DNA of 34,725 bases from Candidatus Gastranaerophilales bacterium (GCA_900552525.1 UNSK01000019.1:1-34725); one strand, 5' to 3'. Positions 14,776-21,888 are shown, numbered from the stretch's first letter. Notes: generated by a model not told the origin, from the letters alone. Translations and numbers: made by a program.

Positions 14776-14802
14776 TTGTCATACAAAAATTTACAAAAAG
14801 TA
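14776..14802 (+). promoter_or_regulatory. Probable early promoter overlapped by an operator-like site
   Basis: TTGTCA (14,776-14,781) can act as -35 for AGTAAT or TAATAA 17-19 bases downstream. The fourth GTCATA (14,778-14,783) overlaps this -35, so repressor could block early transcription. The interval 14,721-14,853 has no other gene. Confidence 0.4.
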
Positions 14803-14853
14803 ATAAATAGGAATAAACCAGAACAAATAAGAATAAATCGAAAGGCGGTAAAA

Positions 14854-15180
14854 ATGGCAAAAACTTACAAAGATTATTCAAAAGAAGAAATCAAAGAACT
14901 TCTTAAACAACACTACAAAGCAGAAAATGTTGTTCAGCACAAAGATGATTATGATGATGAATTTCACATTTTAATCAAAAAAGGCGAAGACCTTTTTGAA
15001 AGCGAAACGGTAGAAGTTGTATCAGCTATGACAGCAATTAGAAATGAAGATGATTTTTCTGATTCACTTGACAGGCAATTCCTTTTTGATACGATTGAAG
15101 CCCTTTTGAATGGTGAAGAACTCTTGCAAATCGGAGCTTACGACAAATTAGCAGACGATTTATTTTGGAGGGAGTTCTAA
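14854..15180 (+). CDS. Early phage protein, unknown
   Basis: A 108-residue acidic protein. The ATG at 14,854 is preferred over an upstream in-frame ATG because AAAGGCGG lies 5 bases upstream. Sequence is helical at the start (KDYSKEEIKELLKQHYKAEN), then strand/helix with FHILIKKGEDLFESETVEVV, and an acidic C-terminal half. No family is recognised. It is the first gene of the early operon and its stop overlaps the next ATG (TAATG), so it may be a host-takeover or regulatory protein; that is conjecture. Confidence 0.6.
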   Translation: MAKTYKDYSKEEIKELLKQHYKAENVVQHKDDYDDEFHILIKKGEDLFESETVEVVSAMTAIRNEDDFSDSLDRQFLFDTIEALLNGEELLQIGAYDKLADDLFWREF

Positions 15181-15389
15181 TGCACATAGAAACATCAGCA
15201 GATACTATAGTTCAACTTTTACTCAAAGGTGATTATTACGAAGAACTTTGTCCTAATGATGAAGACACTTGGTACAACTTAGAGGAAGTTATGGAGCGCC
15301 CTCTTATTCAAAGACTGATAAGTGCCGGCACACTTGAAATGATGAAAGCCGGAAAAATCGACTATATCGTTTGCAGGGGGAACTGGTAA
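15180..15389 (+). CDS. Small early protein
   Basis: A 69-residue acidic protein (MHIETSADTIVQLLLKGDYY), with a region rich in acidic and aromatic residues, ending IDYIVCRGNW. GGAGG lies 9 bases before the ATG, which shares its A with the previous stop. Its stop likewise overlaps the next ATG. Coupling on both sides shows it belongs to the early operon. Function unknown. Confidence 0.6.
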   Translation: MHIETSADTIVQLLLKGDYYEELCPNDEDTWYNLEEVMERPLIQRLISAGTLEMMKAGKIDYIVCRGNW

Positions 15390-15649
15390 TGATTAAAGAA
15401 CTTTTACAAAAGCACAGAGAAAAAATAAAAGCTAAAAAGCGTATGAGATACCAGCATATGCGCGCCGAAATTATCGGAGCAATACAGGCACAAGTTATAA
15501 ATGAACAGAAATGCGCGGAGGTTAACATTCCGTTCTTCCTTGAAGTTCAGAGCAGATGTAATAAGTACGATTTAAAAACTGTCGGCGGAGTTTACCGAAC
15601 ATACGCACAGTTCTTAAAACAAGGGTTGGTAAGGGTAATCAATGTATGA
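15389..15649 (+). CDS. Small basic early protein
   Basis: An 86-residue basic helical protein (KELLQKHREKIKAKKRMRYQ, then HMRAEIIGAIQAQVI) with a C-terminal strand/helix (VGGVYRTYAQFLKQGLVRVINV). The ATG at 15,389 overlaps the previous stop (TAATG) after AGGGGG. Positive charge suggests nucleic-acid contact; no family is recognised. It overlaps the 15,642 gene by 8 bases. Confidence 0.55.
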   Translation: MIKELLQKHREKIKAKKRMRYQHMRAEIIGAIQAQVINEQKCAEVNIPFFLEVQSRCNKYDLKTVGGVYRTYAQFLKQGLVRVINV

Positions 15650-15812
15650 CCCGTTCCAATATTATAAAGCTGAATTAGATAGTGAATATCTAAAAGAATT
15701 TCAGGAAATTCAAACAACATCAGAATTTATAGAAGAACAAATGGTAAACGAATACGAAGAATCACAGAAAGGTGGTAAAGAATGGCAAACAATTTGGCGA
15801 CGAAAGATGTAA
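15642..15812 (+). CDS. Small acidic early protein overlapping yqaJ
   Basis: A 56-residue frame opened by ATG at 15,642, preceded by GTAAGGG (spacing about 6), overlapping the previous gene by 8 bases and the YqaJ gene by 31 bases. Sequence: acidic, Tyr- and Glu-rich (YKAELDSEYLKEFQEIQTTS) with a basic end IWRRKM. Overlaps on both sides and a good ribosome site support it; no family is recognised. Confidence 0.5.
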   Translation: MYDPFQYYKAELDSEYLKEFQEIQTTSEFIEEQMVNEYEESQKGGKEWQTIWRRKM

Positions 15813-16741
15813 CACAGAACAGACACGAGTATATTGGCGGTTCGGATATCGCTGCAATTATGGGGATGTCTCGTTGGAAAACTCCGCTCAAATTATGGAC
15901 TGAAAAAACTCAAAAACTTCCAGCGCCGGATTTATCCAATGTTGAAGCAGTGGAACTCGGAAGTGATTTAGAGGAATTTGTAGCACAGAAATTTTCACAG
16001 AAAACAGGCAAAGCCGTCAGACGCGCTCCTAAGGATTACTGGCATCCTGATTACTCGTATATGAGGGCGCATGTTGACAGACTTGTAACCGGAACTGATG
16101 AGTTATTGGAATGCAAAACTTGTACCATATTCAAAAAAGACGAGTGGGAAGGTGACGAAATTCCGCAGGAATATATCCTGCAAGTTATGTGGTACTTGGG
16201 TATCACCGGTCGTAAAGTCGGCCATATAGCAGTATTGATTGGTGGCCAATCATTCAAATACAAACAAATTGAATTTGATAAAGAATTGTTTGACCAAATG
16301 GTTGAAGCTGCAAAAGAGTTCTGGCAGCACGTAACTGATGATATTCCGCCGGCTATTATGCCTAATGATGACGAAACCTTAAAAGAACTTTACGACTCAC
16401 ATTCTGATTTTATGATTGAACTTTTTCCGGAAGATGAGCGGACAGCGGAAGCGACAATGGCATTTGAAGAAAAGGTTGCATACTTGCAAGAAGTCAAATC
16501 CCATATCAAAACATTGCAGGACGAACAAAAAGAAATCGAAACCGGTATTAAAGACATCATCAAAGACAATCTCGGTATCAAAACGCCGAAATATGTAGTT
16601 ACTTGGAAATCACAAAATACTACAAAGTTTGATACAAAATCATTTAAAGAAACTCACTCTGATTTATACGAAAAATTCTCTACAATATCAAGCTATAGAG
16701 TAATGCGTATATCTAAAAACAAAGAAAGTGAGGTTGCATAA
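15782..16741 (+). CDS. YqaJ-family phage exonuclease
   Basis: A 319-residue lambda-exonuclease-like 5'-3' dsDNA exonuclease that makes single-stranded ends for RecT. Seen: IGGSDIAAIMGMSRWKTP (YqaJ N-terminal motif), ELGSDLEEFVAQKFSQKTGK (helix with the conserved Glu), DRLVTGTDELLECKTC (D...E-x-K catalytic core of the PD-(D/E)xK fold) and IPQEYILQVMWYL (conserved Gln/Tyr helix). The C-terminal coiled coil (AYLQEVKSHIKTLQDEQKEI) is usual in this group. The RecT gene begins on its last base. RBS: AAAGGTGG before ATG 15,782. Confidence 0.9.
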   Translation: MANNLATKDVTQNRHEYIGGSDIAAIMGMSRWKTPLKLWTEKTQKLPAPDLSNVEAVELGSDLEEFVAQKFSQKTGKAVRRAPKDYWHPDYSYMRAHVDRLVTGTDELLECKTCTIFKKDEWEGDEIPQEYILQVMWYLGITGRKVGHIAVLIGGQSFKYKQIEFDKELFDQMVEAAKEFWQHVTDDIPPAIMPNDDETLKELYDSHSDFMIELFPEDERTAEATMAFEEKVAYLQEVKSHIKTLQDEQKEIETGIKDIIKDNLGIKTPKYVVTWKSQNTTKFDTKSFKETHSDLYEKFSTISSYRVMRISKNKESEVA

Positions 16742-17688
16742 TGGTACAAAATACAGCAGTAACAAAGTTAAAAGCTCAGGTTATTGAAAATAGACAAAAA
16801 TCAAAACCCATTGAAGAATTGATAAATAAATCTTTGAAAGAATTAGGTAAAGCAGTTCCGAGCTGCATGTCAGCAGAAAGACTTGCAAGAATAGCTTTCA
16901 CTACAATTAGACTCAACCCGAAGTTGGCAGATTGTACGCCGGAGAGTTTTCTCGGAGCATTGTTTCAATCAGCACAATTAGGCTTAGAGCCTAATGTTGA
17001 AGGACAGGCGTATATAATTCCTTATAAAAATTCTAAAAAGATTGTAGACCCTGAAACCGGTAAAACCAAACGGGTTAATGTCGATGAAGCACAATTCCAA
17101 ATCGGATACAAAGGATATATTGAACTCTTTTACAGACACGGTGCTGCTGACTATATTGATATGCACACTGTTTATGAAAATGATTTGTTTGAATATTCCT
17201 ACGGAACTGATTCTTATTTGAAACATTGTCCGGTATTAAAAGATAGGGGCGAACCTATCGCATATTATGCGGTCGCAAAACTCAAAAACGGCGGAAGTGT
17301 ATTTAAAGTTATGGGTCGAGAGGAGTGTATTGAACACGGTAAAACTCATTCCAAATGCTATATATCAAAAGAATGGAGCGATGCCGCAAATGCGTATGTC
17401 CAATTAGAAAATCCGCATTTTGATAAGAACTCCCCGTGGGCAAAAGACCCGAATGCTATGTGTAAAAAAACTGTACTTATTCAGTTGGCAAAATTACTGC
17501 CTAAATCTGTTGAGCTTCAGAAAGCTCTCGCAATGGATAGCACAACAAAAACAAAAGTAGCAGCGGATATGTTTACTATCCCTGACACAACAAACTGGGA
17601 AGAATTACCGGAAAAACAACCGGCTAAACTTCCTAATAAAAAGAATGCCAAAACTGCCGTTTTACCGCCGGCAGAGGCAGGGGGGTAA
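16741..17688 (+). CDS. recT: RecT single-strand annealing protein
   Basis: A 315-residue RecT/Redbeta-class annealase partner of the YqaJ exonuclease. Family marks: MSAERLARIAFTTIRLNP, CTPESFLGALFQSAQLGLEP, NVEGQAYIIPYKN, EAQFQIGYKGYIELFYRHG and the C-terminal MCKKTVLIQLAKLLPKS. Its ATG follows with overlap to yqaJ. The C-terminal tail (PNKKNAKTAVLPPAEAGG) is disordered. The gene ends in six consecutive G then TAA inside an 8-bp hairpin. The pair probably serves phage recombination and genome circularisation. Confidence 0.92.
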   Translation: MVQNTAVTKLKAQVIENRQKSKPIEELINKSLKELGKAVPSCMSAERLARIAFTTIRLNPKLADCTPESFLGALFQSAQLGLEPNVEGQAYIIPYKNSKKIVDPETGKTKRVNVDEAQFQIGYKGYIELFYRHGAADYIDMHTVYENDLFEYSYGTDSYLKHCPVLKDRGEPIAYYAVAKLKNGGSVFKVMGREECIEHGKTHSKCYISKEWSDAANAYVQLENPHFDKNSPWAKDPNAMCKKTVLIQLAKLLPKSVELQKALAMDSTTKTKVAADMFTIPDTTNWEELPEKQPAKLPNKKNAKTAVLPPAEAGG

Positions 17689-17697
17689 TCCCCTGCC
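17676..17697 (+). terminator. G-rich hairpin at the recT stop codon
   Basis: Perfect 8-bp stem GGCAGGGG / CCCCTGCC with loop GGTAAT that contains the TAA stop. There is no T-run after it (ATTCTTGG), so it is not a standard terminator; it may stabilise the mRNA end, slow ribosomes at the stop or begin the structured leader that follows. Confidence 0.45.
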
Positions 17698-17840
17698 ATT
17701 CTTGGTAGTGCAAAGTGCAGGATAGGGTCATGACCTATTTGTTTGGTGCAAGTCCAAAGGCTACCGCCTATTTGCGAAGTGGCAAATCGGAAAGACGGTT
17801 GACAGCCGGACAGACGGCACAATAAAAGAGGAATTAAAAA
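17698..17840 (+). ncRNA. Structured leader A upstream of the 123-residue gene
   Basis: No gene is seen in this stretch. Several stems fold locally: ATTTGC / GCAAAT around GAAGTG (about 17,788-17,805), GCCG / CGGC around GACAGA (about 17,830 upstream), a GGTAG...CTACC long-range pair and the near-palindrome around GGGTCATGACC. The 3' part (TTGACAGCCGGACAGACGGC) resembles the leader at 18,213-18,335 (TTGGCAGTCGGGAACAGACC). Both stand just before a GAGG ribosome site. It may be a cis-acting RNA controlling the gene; no known riboswitch class is recognised. Confidence 0.4.
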
Positions 17841-18212
17841 ATGAAATTCAAAATTAAAGTAAGAAATTGCTACACAAGTTGGGAAGAAGAATATGTGGAA
17901 AATATTTCAGAAAAAGATATAGATATATTCGCATCTGATTTAATAGCTAACTTCAATAGAACATTAAGACCAGGAGAAGAACCTAGAGAATATTTAGGCT
18001 ACACGGTTCTTGATAATGCAATCAAGCACGAATGGGAAAAAGTTAACCCTTATACCCTGTTTGACAGAAATAAAAGGCAATATGACAAATTCAAATGCAA
18101 AAACTGTGGAGTTACGGGGAAAAGATACACTCTTGGCGGAGAAATAGTCCTTGACAGAGAGTACGGAGCAAAAAAATATCGATATTGCAACTGGAAAATA
18201 AGCAAAGAATAA
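17841..18212 (+). CDS. Small Cys-motif phage protein
   Basis: A 123-residue protein with an N-terminal beta/alpha part (FKIKVRNCYTSWEEEYVENI) and a C-terminal CKNCGVTGKRYTLGG with Cys again near the end (RYCN), a probable zinc knuckle. GAGG lies 9 bases before the ATG. Similar small proteins sit near RecT in other gut phages, as I recall, but I cannot name a family. It is bracketed by the two structured leader-like segments. Confidence 0.55.
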   Translation: MKFKIKVRNCYTSWEEEYVENISEKDIDIFASDLIANFNRTLRPGEEPREYLGYTVLDNAIKHEWEKVNPYTLFDRNKRQYDKFKCKNCGVTGKRYTLGGEIVLDREYGAKKYRYCNWKISKE

Positions 18213-18335
18213 CAAGAAACCAAGCCCAAGTGATTTAGGGCATACGGATAAGTCACAAAACCTTTTGACCGCTAAGGCGAATAAGTTGGCAGTCGGGAAC
18301 AGACCGGCAACTTAAAACAGAAAGAGGAAAAGTTT
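18213..18335 (+). ncRNA. Structured leader B upstream of the 21-codon gene
   Basis: A gene-free segment with small stems: GCCC / GGGC (about 18,227-18,244), and an outer AAGTTG / CAACTT stem (about 18,286-18,312) that encloses GTC / GAC. Its 3' half shares the pattern TTGrCAGyCGG..ACAGA.CGGC with leader A and, like A, ends at a GAGG ribosome site. The resemblance was found by eye, so confidence is modest. Confidence 0.35.
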
Positions 18336-18401
18336 ATGGGAGATTTGGTGGACAAGTTTATAAAAGAGAGAAAGGGGGCAGCTTATGCGGCGGAAGATTA
18401 A
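18336..18401 (+). CDS. 21-residue peptide gene
   Basis: ATG at 18,336 follows AAAGAGG by 7 bases and opens 21 codons (MGDLVDKFIKERKGAAYAAE, then D). The ribosome site is good, but the length is at the limit of what can be supported. It contains a run of five G (AAG GGG GCA); a four-base reading of GGGG there would move translation to a frame of 10 further codons. It is 68 bases upstream of the tRNA. Confidence 0.35.
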   Translation: MGDLVDKFIKERKGAAYAAED

Positions 18402-18443
18402 AGCCGCCTGAATATTTAGAAAATCCTGTTTCATCCACGGGTT

Positions 18444-18464
18444 GGCGATTTCCCTAAAATCGCC
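18444..18464 (+). ncRNA. Hairpin immediately upstream of the tRNA
   Basis: Perfect 8-bp stem GGCGATTT / AAATCGCC with loop CCCTA ends 5 bases before the tRNA acceptor. It may serve as a 5' processing guide, or be the remnant of a second RNA element. No T-run follows. Confidence 0.45.
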
Positions 18465-18469
18465 GCTTA

Positions 18470-18542
18470 TGCAGGGTAGAGTAACGGTAACTCACTTGTT
18501 TCCCCGAATAAGAAATAGCAGGTTCGACTCCTGCCCCTGTAA
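18470..18542 (+). tRNA. Phage tRNA with 8-base anticodon loop (CCC/CCCC anticodon)
   Basis: A cloverleaf is complete: acceptor TGCAGGG / CCCTGTA (one G.T pair), T8 A9, D-stem GAGT / ACTC with loop AACGGTA (A14, G18 G19, A21), anticodon stem CTTGT / ATAAG, variable region AAATA, T-arm GCAGG / CCTGC with loop TTCGACT (T54 T55 C56 A58), discriminator A73. CCA is not encoded. The anticodon loop TTCCCCGA has eight bases, U33 followed by four C. A normal loop would read CCC (glycine); the extra C matches the SufD-type +1 suppressor tRNA-Gly with a CCCC anticodon. T1-A72 and A73 are unusual for bacterial tRNA-Gly, so amino-acid identity is uncertain. Confidence 0.72.
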
Positions 18543-18576
18543 CAATATTTTAAAAGTAGAAGAAAGTGAGGTTATA

Positions 18577-18936
18577 ATGAGCGACAATTCATTCCGATTA
18601 ATAGGGCGTGTAGGCTGGTTAGAAACTAAATACACAGAAAATGGAACTTGTATTACAACTATTAATTTAGGTGTCAAAAAAAACAAAACTGATTACGAGA
18701 ACTTTTTTATTAAGTTTTTAAATAGTGCAGAATCAAAAGTTAAAATTGCTGAAATCATAGCTGACAAAGTCAGAAAAGGTGATTATATCAGGGTAACTGG
18801 TTCATTAAGTATAGATAAATTTATTCCTAAAAATTCAACAGACGGTAAAAAGATTGAGAAATTATCTCTTATTGGTTGGGGCTATAAACCTGTTAGATTT
18901 GACGAAGAAAAAAGAACTTTTGTGGATGTAGATTAA
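18577..18936 (+). CDS. SSB-like single-strand DNA-binding protein
   Basis: A 119-residue OB-fold protein (FRLIGRVGWLETKYTENGTC, then ITTINLGVKKN, DYENFFIKFLN, VRKGDYIRVTGSLSIDKF). The order GRVG...V-x-N-x-GV...G-x-x-I-x-V-x-G-x-L matches SSB. ATG 18,577 is chosen because an upstream in-frame ATG (18,442) would run through the tRNA; AAAGTGAGG lies before it. The C-terminus is short and acidic (FVDVD), unlike the DDDIPF tip of bacterial SSB, so it probably does not recruit host repair proteins in the usual way. It fits the recombination-replication module. Confidence 0.75.
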   Translation: MSDNSFRLIGRVGWLETKYTENGTCITTINLGVKKNKTDYENFFIKFLNSAESKVKIAEIIADKVRKGDYIRVTGSLSIDKFIPKNSTDGKKIEKLSLIGWGYKPVRFDEEKRTFVDVD

Positions 18937-18965
18937 AGCTAAAACATAACAGAAAAGGGTTGAAT

Positions 18966-19562
18966 ATGTCAAAAGAATATTTTTCACACGATATCGGAAC
19001 ATTGAATAACAGCAAAATTATCAAGATGATGGACGACTACGGATTTATGGGGTTCGGGTATTATTGGGCGATAGTTGAAGAAATCTACCGCGCGGACGGT
19101 GAATTTGATATGGCGGATATTTCCGTCATGTCAAAAAACACCGGTATTGATGAAAACGAGCTGACAACCTTTATCAACAAGTGTATTGATGATTATACCG
19201 AAAAAGGCAAGGGGTTATTTGTTATAGAAAATAATCTGTTGTCTTCCTTATCAGTAAAAAAACGACTTGATTTGCGAAAAAAACGCTCGGAAGCAAGAGC
19301 CGGAAAGAGTCCGGTTGAGGAAAGAATAGACCTTGAAGGGATAGAGTTTGTAAATCTGACAGAGGAACAGTACAACAAACTTTGTGATAAATACGGAAAA
19401 GATAATGCAGACAGGTGCATCTCTATTCTTGATAATTGGCTCGCGAGAAAAGGACAGACCGCGAAGCAGTATATCGGAAATAATCATTATGCTTTTTTCC
19501 GTTCTGACGGTTGGGTTGTGGGCAAAATGAAAGAAACAAACAAAGTAAACTGGGGTGTATAA
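18966..19562 (+). CDS. DUF4373 (Lin1244/Lin1753-type) replication protein
   Basis: A 198-residue protein whose N-terminal half (YFSHDIGTLNNSKIIKMMDD, then YGFMGFGYYWAIVEEIYRADG) is the winged-helix domain of the Lin1244/Lin1753 family found in phage replisome organisers. A basic linker (KKRLDLRKKRSEARAGKS) leads to a C-terminal helical domain (LTEEQYNKLCDKYGKDNADR, then CISILDNWLA) similar to DnaB-loader or DnaD-type tails. ATG 18,966 has GGG 6 bases upstream. Its location just before the primase-helicase agrees with origin binding or helicase loading. Confidence 0.75.
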   Translation: MSKEYFSHDIGTLNNSKIIKMMDDYGFMGFGYYWAIVEEIYRADGEFDMADISVMSKNTGIDENELTTFINKCIDDYTEKGKGLFVIENNLLSSLSVKKRLDLRKKRSEARAGKSPVEERIDLEGIEFVNLTEEQYNKLCDKYGKDNADRCISILDNWLARKGQTAKQYIGNNHYAFFRSDGWVVGKMKETNKVNWGV

Positions 19563-19565
19563 GCG

Positions 19566-21185
19566 GTGGAATATCAGGACAAACTGAGAGAGTTGGGAAT
19601 AACATTAACACACAACGGTAAACAAACATGTCCGCAGTGTTCCGCATCACGCAAGAACAAATCAGACCCTTGTTTGAGTGTAACATACACGGATACGGCG
19701 GTTTTGTACAAATGCCATAATTGCGAATGGTCAGGAGTTGTTTATTATCGTAATAAGTATGAGCAAAAGAAAAAATACAAACGACCTGAGCCGCCAAAGG
19801 TTGTAAAAGAACTTGCGCCGGTTTACAAGTATTTCCAAAAACGCGGTATATCACAACAAACAGTTGATAAGTACGGGATTTCACTCAATGAAAACAAAGA
19901 AATAGTAATACCGTATTACAAATACGGTGAACTTGTAAACATCAAATATCGTAAAAATCAGGGTAATGGTAAAAAATTTTTCAGACAGGAAGCAGAAACC
20001 GAAAAAACTTTGTACGGTATGGATTTTGTAAAAGAAACTGATACGCTTATATGGGTTGAAGGCGAAATGGATGTTCTTGCACTTGCAGAACAGGGTATAT
20101 ATTCAGTATCAATACCGCAGGGAGCAAGCGAAAACAAGCTGGAATGTATCGAAAATTGTTTTGAATTTATTGACCAATTTAAAACTCATATCATAGCAGT
20201 TGATAATGATATCCCTGGCGATAAGTTAAAACTAAATCTTCTAAACAGATTGGGCAGAGATAAATGCAAAACTGTCAACTGGAAACGCTACAAAGATGCA
20301 AACGAAGCTTTAATGGGCGGAGAGGATTTAAAACAGTTTATTAACTCTGCCGAAGATATTAACCCAGAGGGCATTCTAACATTTTTTGATGCATTTGATG
20401 AGATTTATAAATACAACTTCGAAAAAGACCGTGATTATTACGAAACCCCGTGGCGGAAATTCAACGAACTTGTAAGAATCCGTACTGGATATATGATGAT
20501 TGTTTCGGGCTATCCTTCAAGAGGAAAATCTACTTTTGTTGATAATCTGCTCATACATCTTGCAAAAAAATATAATATGAGGCACTTGATAGCAAGTTTT
20601 GAAAGCGTTATCGCCGGACATTACAACTCGCTTGCAGAAATGTATAACGAAGATACTATCTATCACCTGATTCAGAATGAAAAGCTGCTTGATAGCGATA
20701 CTTTTGGATTTATCGGAGAACATTTCTACAGATTTGATATAAACAAACAGTGGACGGTTGATGAGATTTGCGAACGGACAAAACTTGCAGTAAAAAAATA
20801 CGGAGTAAGAACTCTTGTAATAGACCCGTACAACAGGCTTAACAACAATTATACAGATAGAGAAGATAAGTATATTGGCTCTATCTTGTCAAAACTTTCA
20901 ATGCTGGCAAAGGAATTAGATATTCTTGTAATCTTTGTTGCGCACCCTAAAAAACCGGACGGGGAAAAAATGCCAAATATGTACAGTATATCTGGTTCGG
21001 GTGATTGGTATAATATGGCGGATTACGGAATTATTATTCACAGGGAGCGAAAAGAAGATGATACATTGAGCAATATGCCTACGATTTTTGTACAAAAAGT
21101 CAAAAACCATTTTTTAGGCAAACCTTCCGGCGGTTCTTTTGTCCTGTTGTACGACCAGTATAAGAGGATATTAAAGGATGCTTGA
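19566..21185 (+). CDS. Phage primase-helicase (T7 gp4/Twinkle-like)
   Basis: A 539-residue bifunctional replication protein. The zinc ribbon has C22-x2-C25 and C50-x2-C53; the TOPRIM core has IWVEGEMDVLALAEQG (about residue 160-175) and HIIAVDNDIPGDK (about 211-223). The DnaB/RecA-like helicase half carries Walker A GYPSRGKST (about 315-323), Walker B TLVIDPYN (about 415-422) and FVAHPKKP (about 458), the T7-type sensor His. It starts at GTG, three bases after the DUF4373 stop. It probably primes and unwinds phage DNA; no polymerase gene is seen, so host DNA polymerase would be used. Confidence 0.88.
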   Translation: MEYQDKLRELGITLTHNGKQTCPQCSASRKNKSDPCLSVTYTDTAVLYKCHNCEWSGVVYYRNKYEQKKKYKRPEPPKVVKELAPVYKYFQKRGISQQTVDKYGISLNENKEIVIPYYKYGELVNIKYRKNQGNGKKFFRQEAETEKTLYGMDFVKETDTLIWVEGEMDVLALAEQGIYSVSIPQGASENKLECIENCFEFIDQFKTHIIAVDNDIPGDKLKLNLLNRLGRDKCKTVNWKRYKDANEALMGGEDLKQFINSAEDINPEGILTFFDAFDEIYKYNFEKDRDYYETPWRKFNELVRIRTGYMMIVSGYPSRGKSTFVDNLLIHLAKKYNMRHLIASFESVIAGHYNSLAEMYNEDTIYHLIQNEKLLDSDTFGFIGEHFYRFDINKQWTVDEICERTKLAVKKYGVRTLVIDPYNRLNNNYTDREDKYIGSILSKLSMLAKELDILVIFVAHPKKPDGEKMPNMYSISGSGDWYNMADYGIIIHRERKEDDTLSNMPTIFVQKVKNHFLGKPSGGSFVLLYDQYKRILKDA

Positions 21186-21324
21186 TTGGAAAGAGTATGA
21201 GGAATTTAAAAATGGGCTACTGGATGATTTATCACCGCAGGAATATCAGGAGCAAATACGGAATTTTGTAGAAATAAAGGAGAAAGAAGGTAGTAATGAC
21301 AACACAAGCAAGAAGGATTTATAA
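21178..21324 (+). CDS. 48-residue acidic protein overlapping the primase end
   Basis: ATG 21,178 lies in AAAGGATG at the end of the primase-helicase gene, giving an 8-base overlap. The frame encodes 48 residues (MLDWKEYEEFKNGLLDDLSP, then QEYQEQIRNFV), acidic then Lys-rich, and runs past the start of the next gene by 29 bases. Overlap organisation supports translation, but no family is known. Confidence 0.45.
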   Translation: MLDWKEYEEFKNGLLDDLSPQEYQEQIRNFVEIKEKEGSNDNTSKKDL

Positions 21325-21541
21325 GCACCTGAAAGAAAAGGGTGCAATTACAAACGCACAGGCTAATAATCTTTATGGAATAAGACATCTGCCTGCGATA
21401 ATCCGTGATATAAAGAAGCATTTCTGTGTAGAAATTTTCGATTGGTGGCAGTCCGGCAGGAACAGATACGGTGAAAATTGCCGCTGGAAAGTTTACAGCT
21501 TGCATAAGCAGGACAATCCAGGAGAAACCGGTGGGAAATAA
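21296..21541 (+). CDS. Helix-turn-helix phage protein
   Basis: An 81-residue protein (TTQARRIYKHLKEKGAITNA, then QANNLYGIRHLPAIIRDIKK) with a winged-helix HTH of the 'helix-turn-helix domain' type often found after phage primases; the wing is IFDWWQSGRNRYGENCRWKV. AGGAGAAAGAAGG precedes the ATG. It may regulate early or late transcription. It is followed by a coupled gene (overlap 11 bases if GTG 21,531 is the start). Confidence 0.65.
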   Translation: MTTQARRIYKHLKEKGAITNAQANNLYGIRHLPAIIRDIKKHFCVEIFDWWQSGRNRYGENCRWKVYSLHKQDNPGETGGK

Positions 21542-21872
21542 AGATATGGCACGGGAGCTCAAGAAATATCAGGACAGTATTTTTTATGTCAACAAACTTG
21601 GCGGACTTGTAAAAATACACCTTGATTCACTTGAGGATTATGACCATAGTCTATACAATCTTCACCATTATATTGAATACCAGCATTATGAGCGGAATAA
21701 AAACTGGTACGAAGATAGGGGGATAAAACAAAAATTGATATTGATGTCAATTACCCTTCACGAACATGTCCACAATATCGGAATAAAAACCTTAACGGAT
21801 GCAGAATTTGAAAAAAAATACAAAATTTCTCGTTGGAAACTAATTTTTAATAGAAAGCACAGTAGTTATTAA
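21531..21872 (+). CDS. Possible HNH-like phage protein
   Basis: GTG 21,531 has AGGAG 6 bases upstream; ATG 21,546 is the alternative, with GGTGGG upstream, and would give 108 instead of 113 residues. Landmarks are LHHYIEYQ (about residue 50), NKNWYEDRGIKQKLILM and LHEHVHN (about residue 85). Two His clusters separated by Asn-rich sequence resemble a His-Asn-His nuclease outline, but Cys anchors are missing, so it is tentative. The end (KYKISRWKLIFNRKH) is basic. Confidence 0.5.
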   Translation: MGNKDMARELKKYQDSIFYVNKLGGLVKIHLDSLEDYDHSLYNLHHYIEYQHYERNKNWYEDRGIKQKLILMSITLHEHVHNIGIKTLTDAEFEKKYKISRWKLIFNRKHSSY

Positions 21873-21888
21873 GTAAAGGAGAAAAAAC

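Noticed and set aside
14825..14838. 14-base inverted match to 26,574-26,587 (AAATAAGAATAAAT)
   Set aside because: Low-complexity AT sequence; both places are AT-rich intergenic DNA. Too weak to call attachment or arm sites alone.
18442..18576. Upstream extension of the SSB-like gene
   Set aside because: The in-frame ATG at 18,442 would translate through the tRNA; the internal ATG at 18,577 has a ribosome site and begins the OB-fold.
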